Positions 6,807 through 13,062 of a stretch of 34,466 nucleotides of DNA are shown piece after piece. This DNA is from Chelativorans sp. (GTDB lineage: Bacteria > Pseudomonadota > Alphaproteobacteria > Rhizobiales > Rhizobiaceae), in assembly GCF_031180965.1 (NCBI RefSeq), contig NZ_JAPSLH010000038.1, positions 1 through 34,466 on the forward strand. Direction: 5' to 3'. Below the pieces are notes generated by a model. That model ran no database searches, had not been told where the DNA came from, and saw only the letters and a program-made list of their open reading frames with translations. Made by a program: the position numbers and the translations under genes. Within the stretch, counting starts at the first letter, position 1. Each line of letters starts with the position of its first letter.

Positions 6807-6835
6807 AGGCTAATAAGGAATTATTTCCGCGTCAA
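6807..6835 (-). promoter_or_regulatory. predicted leftward early promoter (PL-like)
   Basis: On the minus strand, TTGACG (6830-6835) is followed after 17 bases by TAGCCT (6807-6812). The spacer contains a full operator (6817-6828), so repressor binding would block polymerase. The -10 is weak. It drives the operon ending in integrase. Confidence 0.5.
6817..6828. promoter_or_regulatory. repressor operator copy OL1 (GGAA-N4-TTCC)
   Basis: GGAATTATTTCC, one of five copies of the same 12-bp dyad, extended by CGC on the right. It lies inside the spacer of the predicted left promoter. Confidence 0.75.
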
Positions 6836-6845
6836 GCGGGTGTAG

Positions 6846-6857
6846 GGAAATTATTCC
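6846..6857. promoter_or_regulatory. repressor operator copy OL2 (GGAA-N4-TTCC)
   Basis: GGAAATTATTCC, 29 bases (centre to centre) from OL1 and just beyond the stop of the repressor gene. The near-integral number of helical turns would put both dimers close to the same face. Confidence 0.72.
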
Positions 6858-6863
6858 GTATCC

Positions 6864-7538
6864 CTAGACCCCGGCAACCTCGTTTCCGGATGCAATGCGG
6901 TGAATTCTGCGCACCTGATTCGCAGGGATATCGACGTCACCCGGGGGGTTCAGCTTGCCGATCCTCACGACCGGGCCGTTCAGTCTGAGGTGACCGATCA
7001 TAGCCTCGGGGCCGTGGTCAGGGTCGTGTTCGAATTCCACGACGACGGAATCTCCGATTTTCGGCTTCACATTCGGCGTGACGAAACGGATGTCGCCGGG
7101 CTTGTGTTCCGGGAACATGGAGTCGTTGATGATCACGATGGCGTAGACGCCTTTGTGTCGCCGGAGGCCGCGCGGTAGCGGAGCATGGCCGATCGAATTG
7201 TCGAAAAGCTGAAATGCCCCGGCGTAGGAGCCGGCAGCGACGGCCTTAATCTCAACCTCGTGGTCGGCGTAGATGAGTTCGCCGGGCACGCTCTGGGCCG
7301 CATCTGATTTGCTGCCGCCGTCCTCTCCCGTAAGCAGCCACTGCTCGGTGGTCTTGAGCGCCCTTGCCAGCCCAGCGAGATTGTTGCCGCGGGGGAGGCC
7401 GGCTCCAGGTTTCAGCATTTTGCCGACGGCCTCGGGGGACAGCCCAGCCTCCAAAGAGGCCGCTCGATAGGACAGGCCGAGCTCGGCAATGCGCGTTCTC
7501 ACGCGCATCTGAAAGTCGGAAGGGAGAGGCTGATCCAT
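6864..7538 (-). CDS. CI-like phage repressor, helix-turn-helix plus S24 (LexA-like) domain
   Basis: 224 residues. The N-terminal XRE-type helix-turn-helix covers about residues 10-70 (YRAASLEAGLSPEAVGKML). The C-terminal S24 domain has NDSMFPEHKPGD (Ser140 as nucleophile) and VKPKIGDSVVVEFEH. A LexA-like cleavage motif VAAG (102-103) is visible, but the position of the catalytic Lys (LexA VKRL) reads IGHL, with Gly at 182. It should maintain lysogeny by binding the GGAA-N4-TTCC operators. ATG at 7538 is chosen: the N-terminal domain starts here, and the start lies one base from the 18-bp operator palindrome with no ribosome site, so the mRNA is probably leaderless, as for lambda cI. An upstream reading to 7637 runs through the operators and is rejected. 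Confidence 0.92.
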   Translation of the reverse strand: MDQPLPSDFQMRVRTRIAELGLSYRAASLEAGLSPEAVGKMLKPGAGLPRGNNLAGLARALKTTEQWLLTGEDGGSKSDAAQSVPGELIYADHEVEIKAVAAGSYAGAFQLFDNSIGHAPLPRGLRRHKGVYAIVIINDSMFPEHKPGDIRFVTPNVKPKIGDSVVVEFEHDPDHGPEAMIGHLRLNGPVVRIGKLNPPGDVDIPANQVRRIHRIASGNEVAGV

Positions 7539-7539
7539 T

Positions 7540-7557
7540 CGCGGAATATATTCCGCG
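7540..7557. promoter_or_regulatory. repressor operator OR3-like, perfect 18-bp palindrome
   Basis: CGCGGAATATATTCCGCG is a perfect palindrome with the core GGAA-N4-TTCC at 7543-7554. It covers the -10 of the repressor's own promoter, so binding here would autoregulate the repressor. Confidence 0.82.
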
Positions 7558-7573
7558 ACCGGCCCGGTATGAA
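7545..7573 (-). promoter_or_regulatory. predicted repressor maintenance promoter (PRM-like)
   Basis: Minus strand TTCATA (7568-7573), 17 bases, TATATT (7545-7550). The predicted start of transcription falls at about 7538, the A of the repressor ATG, giving a leaderless message. Confidence 0.5.
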
Positions 7574-7576
7574 GAC

Positions 7577-7588
7577 GGAAAAAATTCC
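7577..7588. promoter_or_regulatory. repressor operator OR2-like (GGAA-N4-TTCC)
   Basis: GGAAAAAATTCC, placed between the repressor promoter and the rightward promoter, immediately upstream of the rightward -35. Confidence 0.72.
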
Positions 7589-7589
7589 C

Positions 7590-7618
7590 TTGACGATGTG
7601 GAAATTGTTCCGCATCTT
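7590..7618 (+). promoter_or_regulatory. predicted rightward early promoter (PR-like)
   Basis: TTGACG (7590-7595), 17 bases, CATCTT (7613-7618). As in the left promoter, the -35 is TTGACG and an operator (7600-7611) fills the spacer. The predicted start of transcription is within 2-3 bases of the next ATG (7627), which has no ribosome site. Confidence 0.55.
7600..7611. promoter_or_regulatory. repressor operator OR1-like (GGAA-N4-TTCC)
   Basis: GGAAATTGTTCC followed by GC, lying in the spacer of the rightward promoter. It is spaced 23 bases from the copy at 7577-7588. Confidence 0.75.
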
Positions 7619-7626
7619 CTGTCGCC

Positions 7627-7881
7627 ATGATGCTCAAACAACAGCTCCTTCTGGTCAGCGATGCCTATTCAGCTCTTGTCGGGCTGAGCCGATCGCGCGT
7701 CTCCACGATCGTCCTCAATCGCGGCTCGACACTGGACGCGATCGCGCAGGGGCGCGCCGACATAACAACCGGCACCTTCGAAAAGGCGATGCTCTGGTTC
7801 TCGGAGAACTGGCCCGACGATAGCGCATGGCCGGCTGGCGTGGAGCGCCCCTGCCGCACGGAAGAGGACGCCGCCGCATGA
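7627..7881 (+). CDS. Cro-like / small helix-turn-helix regulator, first rightward gene
   Basis: 84 residues. A helical DNA-binding pattern is visible in SALVGLSRSRVSTIVLNRG followed by DAIAQGRADITTGTFEKAML and WFSENWP, a layout seen in short phage regulators of alphaproteobacteria. Divergent from the repressor, the product is positioned to act as the Cro counterpart on the shared operators; that role is inferred. Tandem ATGs at 7627 and 7630 leave the exact start open. No ribosome site precedes them, consistent with a leaderless transcript from the promoter at 7590-7618. The stop overlaps the next gene (ATGA). Confidence 0.8.
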   Translation: MMLKQQLLLVSDAYSALVGLSRSRVSTIVLNRGSTLDAIAQGRADITTGTFEKAMLWFSENWPDDSAWPAGVERPCRTEEDAAA

Positions 7882-8285
7882 GCATTCTCCGTTCCTCCCG
7901 CGACCGCACCTCCTCTCCAGTCGGAGATGCGGGGCTTGCCGCGCCTTTCGGCTTTCCCCCGGCGGAAGGCGCGGCCATTTTCTTTCGGCCGCCCGTGCAG
8001 CTTTCCGACGAGGCACTGACGATGCTTGCCGTTGTCTGCGCGCATGACCGCATGTCGCCGGCCGATTTCCTCGCCCGCGCCATCTGCGCGCGGGCACAGG
8101 CGATCGGCCTGCCAGACCTTCTGCAGGGTAGGGAAGTGGCATCCCGCCTGGCTCATACCCAGGAAGCCGGCCGTTCGATTCGGCCCCCTGCAACCAGCAT
8201 AACCACCGAGCGACGCGACCAGGGCGGGGGCGGCCATCCGGCCGCTCCCGCATGCGCAAGCTCCCGTTGTGATGAAAGGAACTAA
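7878..8285 (+). CDS. hypothetical phage protein
   Basis: 135 residues, overlapping the Cro-like gene by ATGA. The central part (VQLSDEALTMLAVVCAHDRM, then SPADFLARAICARAQAIGLP) is helical and may be a ribbon-helix-helix-like or small helical domain. The first 35 and last 50 residues are low in complexity (Ser/Pro/Arg). No family recognised. Large opposite-strand frames across this region lack ribosome sites and family features and are treated as shadows. Confidence 0.6.
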   Translation: MSILRSSRDRTSSPVGDAGLAAPFGFPPAEGAAIFFRPPVQLSDEALTMLAVVCAHDRMSPADFLARAICARAQAIGLPDLLQGREVASRLAHTQEAGRSIRPPATSITTERRDQGGGGHPAAPACASSRCDERN

Positions 8286-8286
8286 C

Positions 8287-8532
8287 ATGCACGAGGTTTT
8301 GGGAACGAAGGTCCGCGATCGGATCACCGGATTCAGCGGCGTTGTGACTGGGCGCGTCGAATACCTTACCGGCTGCAACCAAGTGCTAGTATCTCCGCCC
8401 GCGAAGGAGGACGGCTCCCTCGTCGCTGCCGAATGGCTGGACGAGCAACGTCTCGAAGTGATCTCTGAAGACCGGATCCTCCTCGATAATGGCGCCAGCC
8501 CCGGTTGCGACCGGCCGGCGCCGAGGCGGTAG
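8287..8532 (+). CDS. conserved phage protein (beta-rich, about 80 residues)
   Basis: 81 residues beginning MHEVLGTKVRDRITGFSGVV, then TGRVEYLTGCNQVLVSPPAK and AAEWLDEQRLEVI. This is a widespread small phage protein with an SH3-like repeat look (G-T-K-V-x-D-x-x-T-G-F-x-G). No activity is known to me. AAAGGA lies 7 bases before ATG 8287, which decides against an upstream ATG at 8269. Confidence 0.85.
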   Translation: MHEVLGTKVRDRITGFSGVVTGRVEYLTGCNQVLVSPPAKEDGSLVAAEWLDEQRLEVISEDRILLDNGASPGCDRPAPRR

Positions 8533-8612
8533 CCCAATGCCCAATCATTTTCCATGTGGTCCCCCTGACCAACTGACCGCCGCACACTGAACCACCGCCA
8601 CCTTTCCCGCCA

Positions 8613-8637
8613 CGGGAAAACACGCCGGGTTTTCCCG
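8613..8637 (+). repeat. strong hairpin in the 8533-8668 intergenic gap
   Basis: CGGGAAAAC (8613-8621) and GTTTTCCCG (8629-8637) make a perfect 9-bp stem with a 7-base loop. No T run follows. The rest of this 136-base gap has no gene. It separates the immediate-early genes from the CII-like gene and could be a terminator, an antitermination site or an mRNA processing structure. Confidence 0.5.
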
Positions 8638-8668
8638 GCGCGAGGAAGCTTTTGCCGCGAGGAAACCG

Positions 8669-9166
8669 ATGATCCCCAACGCCAATGCCAACCACTTCCG
8701 CATCAAGGCCGCGCAGCGCGACTTGATCGCCGCTGCCGGCGGCATCGAGCGTGCGGCCGAGATCGCCTCCTACGGCAAGAGCACCGTGGGGCGATGGTTC
8801 AACGCCGACTCGCCGGAGATCATGCCGGTGGACGCGGCCCTGCGCCTGGAAGAGGAAACCGGGCGCTATGACTTTCTCACCGCGCTTGCCGCCGTGCGCG
8901 GCCGCAAGCTGGCGGACGGAGAGGGCAAGGGCGCCGAGACCGGCGACATCATGGCGCGGTTTTCCGACGTGATGCGCCAGGTGGGTGAGCTTTCGCAATC
9001 GGCGGCCGTGGCCTTCGCCGACGGCAAGATAACGCCGACCGAGGCGACGGCGATGATCGACAAGCCGGCATCGCTCCTAATCGAGGCGGCCAACGAACTG
9101 CGCCGCGCCGCCGCCACCGTGCGCGGGGCGGGTGGCTTCAGCGTCGTGACGGGCGGGGCAGGCTGA
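8669..9166 (+). CDS. CII-like phage regulatory protein
   Basis: 165 residues. The N-terminal half carries FRIKAAQRDLIAAAGGIERA, SYGKSTVGRWFNADSPEIMP and VDAALRLEEETG, a helix-turn-helix arrangement (sensing 'G-K-S-T-V-x-R-W') seen in CII-like and related regulators of alphaproteobacterial phages. The C-terminal half is a predicted helical hairpin, likely for oligomerisation. It probably binds DNA in the early region; the target is unknown. GAGGAAA lies upstream of the ATG; the stop overlaps the next ATG (TGATG). Confidence 0.72.
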   Translation: MIPNANANHFRIKAAQRDLIAAAGGIERAAEIASYGKSTVGRWFNADSPEIMPVDAALRLEEETGRYDFLTALAAVRGRKLADGEGKGAETGDIMARFSDVMRQVGELSQSAAVAFADGKITPTEATAMIDKPASLLIEAANELRRAAATVRGAGGFSVVTGGAG

Positions 9167-9735
9167 TGCGACCCGGCGAACAAGTCTGGTCGGAGCCGGA
9201 ACTGAGCCTCGCCGCCCGGCTGTGGAAGGCGGGCTTCAGCGGAGGGGACATTGCCCGGCGCCTCGCGCAGGACCTTAACGCTTCCCGCTCGCGCTCCGCC
9301 GTCATCGGCCTGGTGCATCGGCGCCCCGAGCTTTTCGGGGGTGAGGCGAAGAAGTCAAAGAAGGGGCGCGCCAAAGCCCGGAGCGAAGCGGCCCAGAAAC
9401 CCGCGCCCAAGAAAAGGCAGCACCTGAACGCCGCAAACATTGCCGGAAAGCGCGGAGCCCGAGCCTTCGACCCGGGATTTCAGGCGCCGATCGCGCCAAG
9501 TGAGGCGCGGGAATATGACGCCCGCAGCCGGCGTGTTCCCCTGACGCGTCTGGGAGTGGGCTGCAAGTTCCCCGTCAATGATGCGGCTGTGGGCGAGGAG
9601 CATCTGTTCTGCGGCCACCCGGCGAAGGCCGGCTCGCCCTACTGCGCCCACCATTCCCTGCGCGCCAGCGTCGGGCGGGTGCGGCTTCCGGAGATCGCGG
9701 AAGTCCACCGGGCCTTTGCCGGGAGGCGGAGATGA
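9166..9735 (+). CDS. GcrA-like cell-cycle regulator homologue
   Basis: 189 residues with the two-part layout of GcrA. The N-terminal helix-turn-helix (WSEPELSLAARLWKAGFSGG, DIARRL, SRSAVIGLVHR; about residues 8-52) is followed by a basic linker. The C-terminal segment is GVGCKFPVND ... LFCGHPAKAGSPYCAHH (C133, C149, C160, H162). In alphaproteobacteria GcrA binds the sigma-70 holoenzyme and methylated GANTC promoters to time cell-cycle genes. A phage copy could redirect host transcription to DNA replication or drive phage promoters; that role is inferred. It is larger than a minimal GcrA because of the Lys/Ala-rich linker. It overlaps its neighbours at both ends. Confidence 0.88.
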   Translation: MRPGEQVWSEPELSLAARLWKAGFSGGDIARRLAQDLNASRSRSAVIGLVHRRPELFGGEAKKSKKGRAKARSEAAQKPAPKKRQHLNAANIAGKRGARAFDPGFQAPIAPSEAREYDARSRRVPLTRLGVGCKFPVNDAAVGEEHLFCGHPAKAGSPYCAHHSLRASVGRVRLPEIAEVHRAFAGRRR

Positions 9736-10067
9736 GCGCGAAACCCGTTCCCATCACCATCTCCCTCCTGCCCAAGGCGCATCAGCGGCTTTTCGAGCTG
9801 GCCAAGGCGAAGGGCTACCGCCCCAGCGAGTATGCGCAGCTGCTGTTCGACGCCGCCTTCGCCGCGCGCGTGGGCCAGGAGCGGGGCATTCCCGCGAGCG
9901 ATGCCGAGCTCGACGAGCAGGTGCGTCTCGTCTTCGCCTGCGCCGGCCAGGGTTCCACGGCCGCGATCGCCAAGGCGACCGGGCTGCCGGAGGCGCGCGT
10001 CACCCGCGTGCTCGATGGATTGCGGGAACTGCGCCGGCGCTCCGGCGGACGGGGAGGGGCGGCATGA
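9732..10067 (+). CDS. hypothetical protein with C-terminal helix-turn-helix
   Basis: 111 residues. The N-terminus (VPITISLLPKAHQRLFELAK then YRPSEYAQLLFDAAF) looks like a ribbon-helix-helix domain. The C-terminus (STAAIAKATGLPEARVTRVL) is a recognisable helix-turn-helix. A two-domain DNA-binding protein is suggested; no family is named. ATGA overlap with the GcrA-like gene and with the next small gene. Confidence 0.75.
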   Translation: MSAKPVPITISLLPKAHQRLFELAKAKGYRPSEYAQLLFDAAFAARVGQERGIPASDAELDEQVRLVFACAGQGSTAAIAKATGLPEARVTRVLDGLRELRRRSGGRGGAA

Positions 10068-10165
10068 AGGGCCGGCCCGTGCACTCGCTCTTCGGAGCAT
10101 GCGCCGCAGGGCTCTTCATCGCCGCCCTCGCTCTGATGACGGCCTTTGCCGCAGGCGCCTTCTGA
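10064..10165 (+). CDS. 33-residue predicted membrane peptide
   Basis: The short basic start MKGRPVHSLFG is followed by one hydrophobic helix (ACAAGLFIAALALMTAFAAG). It is accepted because its ATG overlaps the upstream stop (ATGA at 10064-10067), GGGGAGGGG lies just upstream, and it fills the gap to the next gene. It is a single-pass inner-membrane peptide of unknown role. Confidence 0.55.
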   Translation: MKGRPVHSLFGACAAGLFIAALALMTAFAAGAF

Positions 10166-10194
10166 TGCCTCGCAAACCCAAAGGAGAAAAGGAC

Positions 10195-10881
10195 ATGCCG
10201 AACAGCGGAGAGAGCGGGAAGATCGTCGGCCGCAATACGGTGTCCGGGCGCCAGCTCATGGACTTCATCGAGCGGATCGAACGCATCCGCGAGGCGAAGA
10301 AGCAGCTAGCCGAGGATGAGAAGCTCGTTTTCGCCGAGCTTAAGGCCTCCGGCTTCAACGCGCCTACGGTGCGCAACGTGCTCAAGAGGCGCGCCGCCAA
10401 GCCGGCCGATGTTGAGGAGGCGGAGCAGATGCTTGACATGTATCTGCACGCCATCGGCATGGCGAACGAGGCGCCGCTCTTCCGCGCGATCGGCATGATG
10501 AGCGTCGACCTTTCGGCGCGCGAACAGGTGATCGAGGCGTTCAAGCAGCTCGTGCCCATCGAGGGCGAAATCATCGTGAAAATCGGCAAGCAGCCGGTGC
10601 GGCTCTGGCGCGACGAGAGCGGAACCGCGCAGGCCGAAGACGTGATCGAGAAGCCGAAGCCCGCAGCAAAGCCGGCGGCGAGCGGCCTGCCGGAACGGCC
10701 CAGGCGGGAGGTGCCCGATGTGGACGCGGCCGGAGCGCGTGAGCTGGGCGCTAAAGCCTATCGGGAGAATCAGCCGATCACCACCAATCCATTTCCTTGG
10801 GATGACAAACGGCGCGGCGAATTTGACGCGGGCTGGCGCGCAGCGAGCGGCACGGACGGCATGGGCCCGGAAGAAGACTGA
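10195..10881 (+). CDS. GapR-like (DUF2312) protein with C-terminal RMF/CrpP-like segment
   Basis: 228 residues. Residues about 17-88 match GapR/DUF2312: LMDFIERIERIREAKKQLAE, then VFAELKASGFNAPTVRNVLK, and a helix ending MLDMYLHAIGM. GapR is an alphaproteobacterial nucleoid protein that clamps overtwisted DNA and helps replication. An uncharacterised strand-rich middle (VPIEGEIIVKIGKQPVRLWR) follows. The last 45 residues (GARELGAKAYRENQ..NPFPWDDKRRGEFDAGWRAA) resemble the ribosome-modulation-factor/CrpP-like motif in which a G-x-x-A-Y helix is followed by NP(F/Y)...R..F..GW. ATG 10195 is preceded by AAAGGAG; an ATG at 10165 touching the prior stop is possible but has a poorer site. The three-part architecture is unusual. 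Confidence 0.85.
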   Translation: MPNSGESGKIVGRNTVSGRQLMDFIERIERIREAKKQLAEDEKLVFAELKASGFNAPTVRNVLKRRAAKPADVEEAEQMLDMYLHAIGMANEAPLFRAIGMMSVDLSAREQVIEAFKQLVPIEGEIIVKIGKQPVRLWRDESGTAQAEDVIEKPKPAAKPAASGLPERPRREVPDVDAAGARELGAKAYRENQPITTNPFPWDDKRRGEFDAGWRAASGTDGMGPEED

Positions 10882-11840
10882 TGCCGCACAGCGCCCACAA
10901 TCTGGCGAGCTTCGGCGAAGTGCTGATGCCGGAGGAAGCGCAGGAGCCGATCCTGGCGAAGCCTGTTCGCGCGGCCTTGCTCGAATGGCTCACCGAGCTT
11001 TGGGCGGCAGAGGATCTGCGCGAGGTAGGGCTGGAACCGCGCAAGCGCGCACTTTTCACCGGCGCACCAGGAACCGGCAAGACGACGCTGGCGCACCACC
11101 TTTCGGCGCGTCTCGGCCTGCCCATGCTGGTGGTGCGCCCGGAGAAGGTTGTCTCCCGCTATATCGGCGCGTCCTCCGAAATGATCGGTGCCTTGTTCGA
11201 CCTGCTTCAGGGCGAAGAGAACCCGGTGTTCCTCTTTTTCGACGAGTTTGATTCCGTCGCCGCTTCGCGCATGGACGACAGTCACAACCAGGTGGGCGTC
11301 CAGGAGCATAATCACATCGTCAACACGCTTCTGGCGGCGTTCGACCGCTATGATGGCTTCATCGTCGCCGCGACGAACTACGGCAAGCGGATCGACGAAG
11401 CGATCTGGCGGCGGTTCGAAATCCACATAACGCTCGACCTGCCGGGCGACCATGAGCGCAGGCGCATCCTCGAGCGCTATTTCGCGCCCTTTCTGTTGCC
11501 TGACGACGCGCTGCGGACGCTGTCCGAGGCACTGGAGACCGCGACGCCGGCGCTGATGCGGTCGCTAGCCGAAAACATCAAACGGCAGATCGTCGTCGGG
11601 CCGAAGGCCGGGTGGGAAATGGACCGTGACGCGGTCATCAGCCGCGTGATCCAGACCGTGCAGCCGCACCCGGATGTTGGAAAGCCGCGCCTGTGGTCGC
11701 ACGGCATCAAGGACAAGGCTCTCGCCCATTTCCCCTGGCCGCTGCAGCGCAGCCTTGCCGAGTATCCGAGCACTGGCCGGACCGTTCAACAGGTTCCAGG
11801 AGAGGGCGCCGCCGTGCTGCCTCTCAGGAGGCCGGGATGA
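10881..11840 (+). CDS. AAA-family ATPase
   Basis: 319 residues with a complete AAA core: Walker A GAPGTGKTT (61-69), a pore-region RYIGASSEMIG, Walker B VFLFFDEFDS (116-124), sensor 1 VAATN (162-166), and Arg fingers in IWRRFEIHITLDLPGD (R177/R178). There is no protease or nuclease domain. It resembles the ATPase unit of classical AAA unfoldases and should act as a hexameric remodeler, perhaps on replication proteins; the substrate is not visible. The C-terminal 40 residues are probably unstructured. It starts at the A of the preceding TGA (TGATG) and ends overlapping the methyltransferase gene (ATGA). Confidence 0.9.
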   Translation: MPHSAHNLASFGEVLMPEEAQEPILAKPVRAALLEWLTELWAAEDLREVGLEPRKRALFTGAPGTGKTTLAHHLSARLGLPMLVVRPEKVVSRYIGASSEMIGALFDLLQGEENPVFLFFDEFDSVAASRMDDSHNQVGVQEHNHIVNTLLAAFDRYDGFIVAATNYGKRIDEAIWRRFEIHITLDLPGDHERRRILERYFAPFLLPDDALRTLSEALETATPALMRSLAENIKRQIVVGPKAGWEMDRDAVISRVIQTVQPHPDVGKPRLWSHGIKDKALAHFPWPLQRSLAEYPSTGRTVQQVPGEGAAVLPLRRPG

Positions 11841-12517
11841 CGCAATCGGCGCGCGGGCTATTCAGAGCGACGGGCAAGAAGAGCAAGCCCGTGCTGCAAC
11901 TCGCCATCGACGGCTCGATCAAGCGTGCCGATGGGTTGGAGCGCGAGCGTGACGAGTTCTACCCGACTCCTCCAGAACCGACGCGCGCCCTGCTCAGCGC
12001 GGAAGGCGAACGGCTGCGCGAATTTCCACTGCTATGGGAGCCCGCCGCCGGCGATGGCGCGATGGTGCGCGAACTAGAAAGGGCCGGCATTTCGGTCACA
12101 GCAAGCGATCTCGTCGATCGCGGGTGCGGCGCGCAAATCCGTTCATTTTACGACTTTGCCTGCGCGCCGGCGCCAGCGATCGTGACGAACCCGCCCTTTG
12201 CGGAATGCAACTGGCGCGACGGGCGCGGGCGCTGGATTTACCACGCACTTGATGTGATTGGCGTCGAATACATGGCGCTCCTCATGAGCTGGAGCTGGCC
12301 CGGCGCGGGCGGCTTGGCACCTCTCTGGCAAAAGCACAGGCCGGCTCGCGTGTACTTAATGCGCTGGAAGATCGACTTCACAGGGCAGGGCGCCCCGCCA
12401 ATGCTGAACGGCTGGTTCGTGTGGGACCGGAAGCATGCCGGCGAGACCGTGCTGCGCATGCTCGACAGAACCGACCCGGCGCAAAGCGAGATGTTCGGGG
12501 AGGGGGATCGTGTATAG
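11837..12517 (+). CDS. SAM-dependent DNA N6-adenine methyltransferase-like protein
   Basis: 226 residues. FYPTPPEPTRALL (41-53) precedes motif I EPAAGDGAMV (68-77); ASDL (89-92) is motif II; and IVTNPPFAE (115-123) is the catalytic motif IV of N6-adenine/N4-cytosine DNA methyltransferases. The order I then IV is the gamma/beta-like layout. There is no obvious separate target-recognition domain and no restriction partner nearby, so it looks like an orphan phage methylase that protects or marks phage DNA. Specificity is unknown. A GANTC target would tie it to the GcrA-like gene upstream but cannot be read from the sequence. Confidence 0.85.
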   Translation: MTQSARGLFRATGKKSKPVLQLAIDGSIKRADGLERERDEFYPTPPEPTRALLSAEGERLREFPLLWEPAAGDGAMVRELERAGISVTASDLVDRGCGAQIRSFYDFACAPAPAIVTNPPFAECNWRDGRGRWIYHALDVIGVEYMALLMSWSWPGAGGLAPLWQKHRPARVYLMRWKIDFTGQGAPPMLNGWFVWDRKHAGETVLRMLDRTDPAQSEMFGEGDRV

Positions 12518-12773
12518 ATCACCGCGCCCTGAGTTCTCGCCGCCCATGCTCCGCTTCTTCCTGCGGGCGCGCGCTTTCGCAGCCGGGGAGAGTGCGGGCA
12601 TATTCTACGAATCGGTTCGCCGCATGGCCGGCTTGGACCGGGCGACCTTCAAATGCGCACTCCGGGGCACGCTCCGCAAGGCCGGACCGCGCGCGGCGCT
12701 CTGGGCCGTGCTCGGCCATTTTCCGGCTGATCACGGGATCACGCTCACCGACGACGGAGGGCAAGAGCCGTGA
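12510..12773 (+). CDS. hypothetical phage protein (GTG start)
   Basis: 87 residues: PMLRFFLRARAFAAGESAGI, then YESVRRMAGLDRATFKCALR and AALWAVLGHFPADHG. It is helical and basic, possibly nucleic-acid binding, with no family recognised. GTG at 12510 follows GGGGAGGGGG and overlaps the methylase stop; upstream extension to 12435 lies inside the methylase. It ends one base from the convergent end of brnA. Confidence 0.68.
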   Translation: MYRSPRPEFSPPMLRFFLRARAFAAGESAGIFYESVRRMAGLDRATFKCALRGTLRKAGPRAALWAVLGHFPADHGITLTDDGGQEP

Positions 12774-12774
12774 G

Positions 12775-13062
12775 CTACAGCCCCGCCGCCTTGCGCAGCG
12801 CCGCATTCATGCGCGACTGCCAGCCCGGCCCATCGGCCTTGAACCGCTCGATGACGTCCGGATCCAGCCGCAGCTTGACAGGCTGCTTGGCCTTTTCCAG
12901 CGGCGGCCGGCCGCGGCGGCGCAGAAGGTCATCCGCCGGCGGATTGTCGGGATCGCCCTGCGCGTCGGCCGTGATTGCCGCGTCCTCCTCATCGGTGATC
13001 TCTTCCAGGTTGCGCAGCGCCTTGCGGTGCGCCTCAGCCATTTTCTTCGATTTTGCGGACAT
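12775..13062 (-). CDS. brnA: BrnA-type antitoxin
   Basis: 95 residues. Charged N-terminal helices (KKMAEAHRKALRNLEEITDE) are followed by the BrnA signature RGRPPLEKAKQPVKLRLDPD, then VIERFKADGPGWQSRMNAAL, the ribbon-helix-helix and its following helix. BrnA neutralises BrnT and represses the operon. ATG at 13062 follows AGGAG and overlaps the 3' end of brnT by 29 bases, the usual toxin-then-antitoxin order. It lies on the minus strand inside the rightward early region. Confidence 0.92.
   Translation of the reverse strand: MSAKSKKMAEAHRKALRNLEEITDEEDAAITADAQGDPDNPPADDLLRRRGRPPLEKAKQPVKLRLDPDVIERFKADGPGWQSRMNAALRKAAGL

Noticed and set aside
7665-8585. Long minus-strand open frames opposite the Cro-like gene and its neighbours
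   Set aside because: They run through overlapped plus-strand genes with good starts, lack ribosome sites and have arginine/serine-rich shadow composition.
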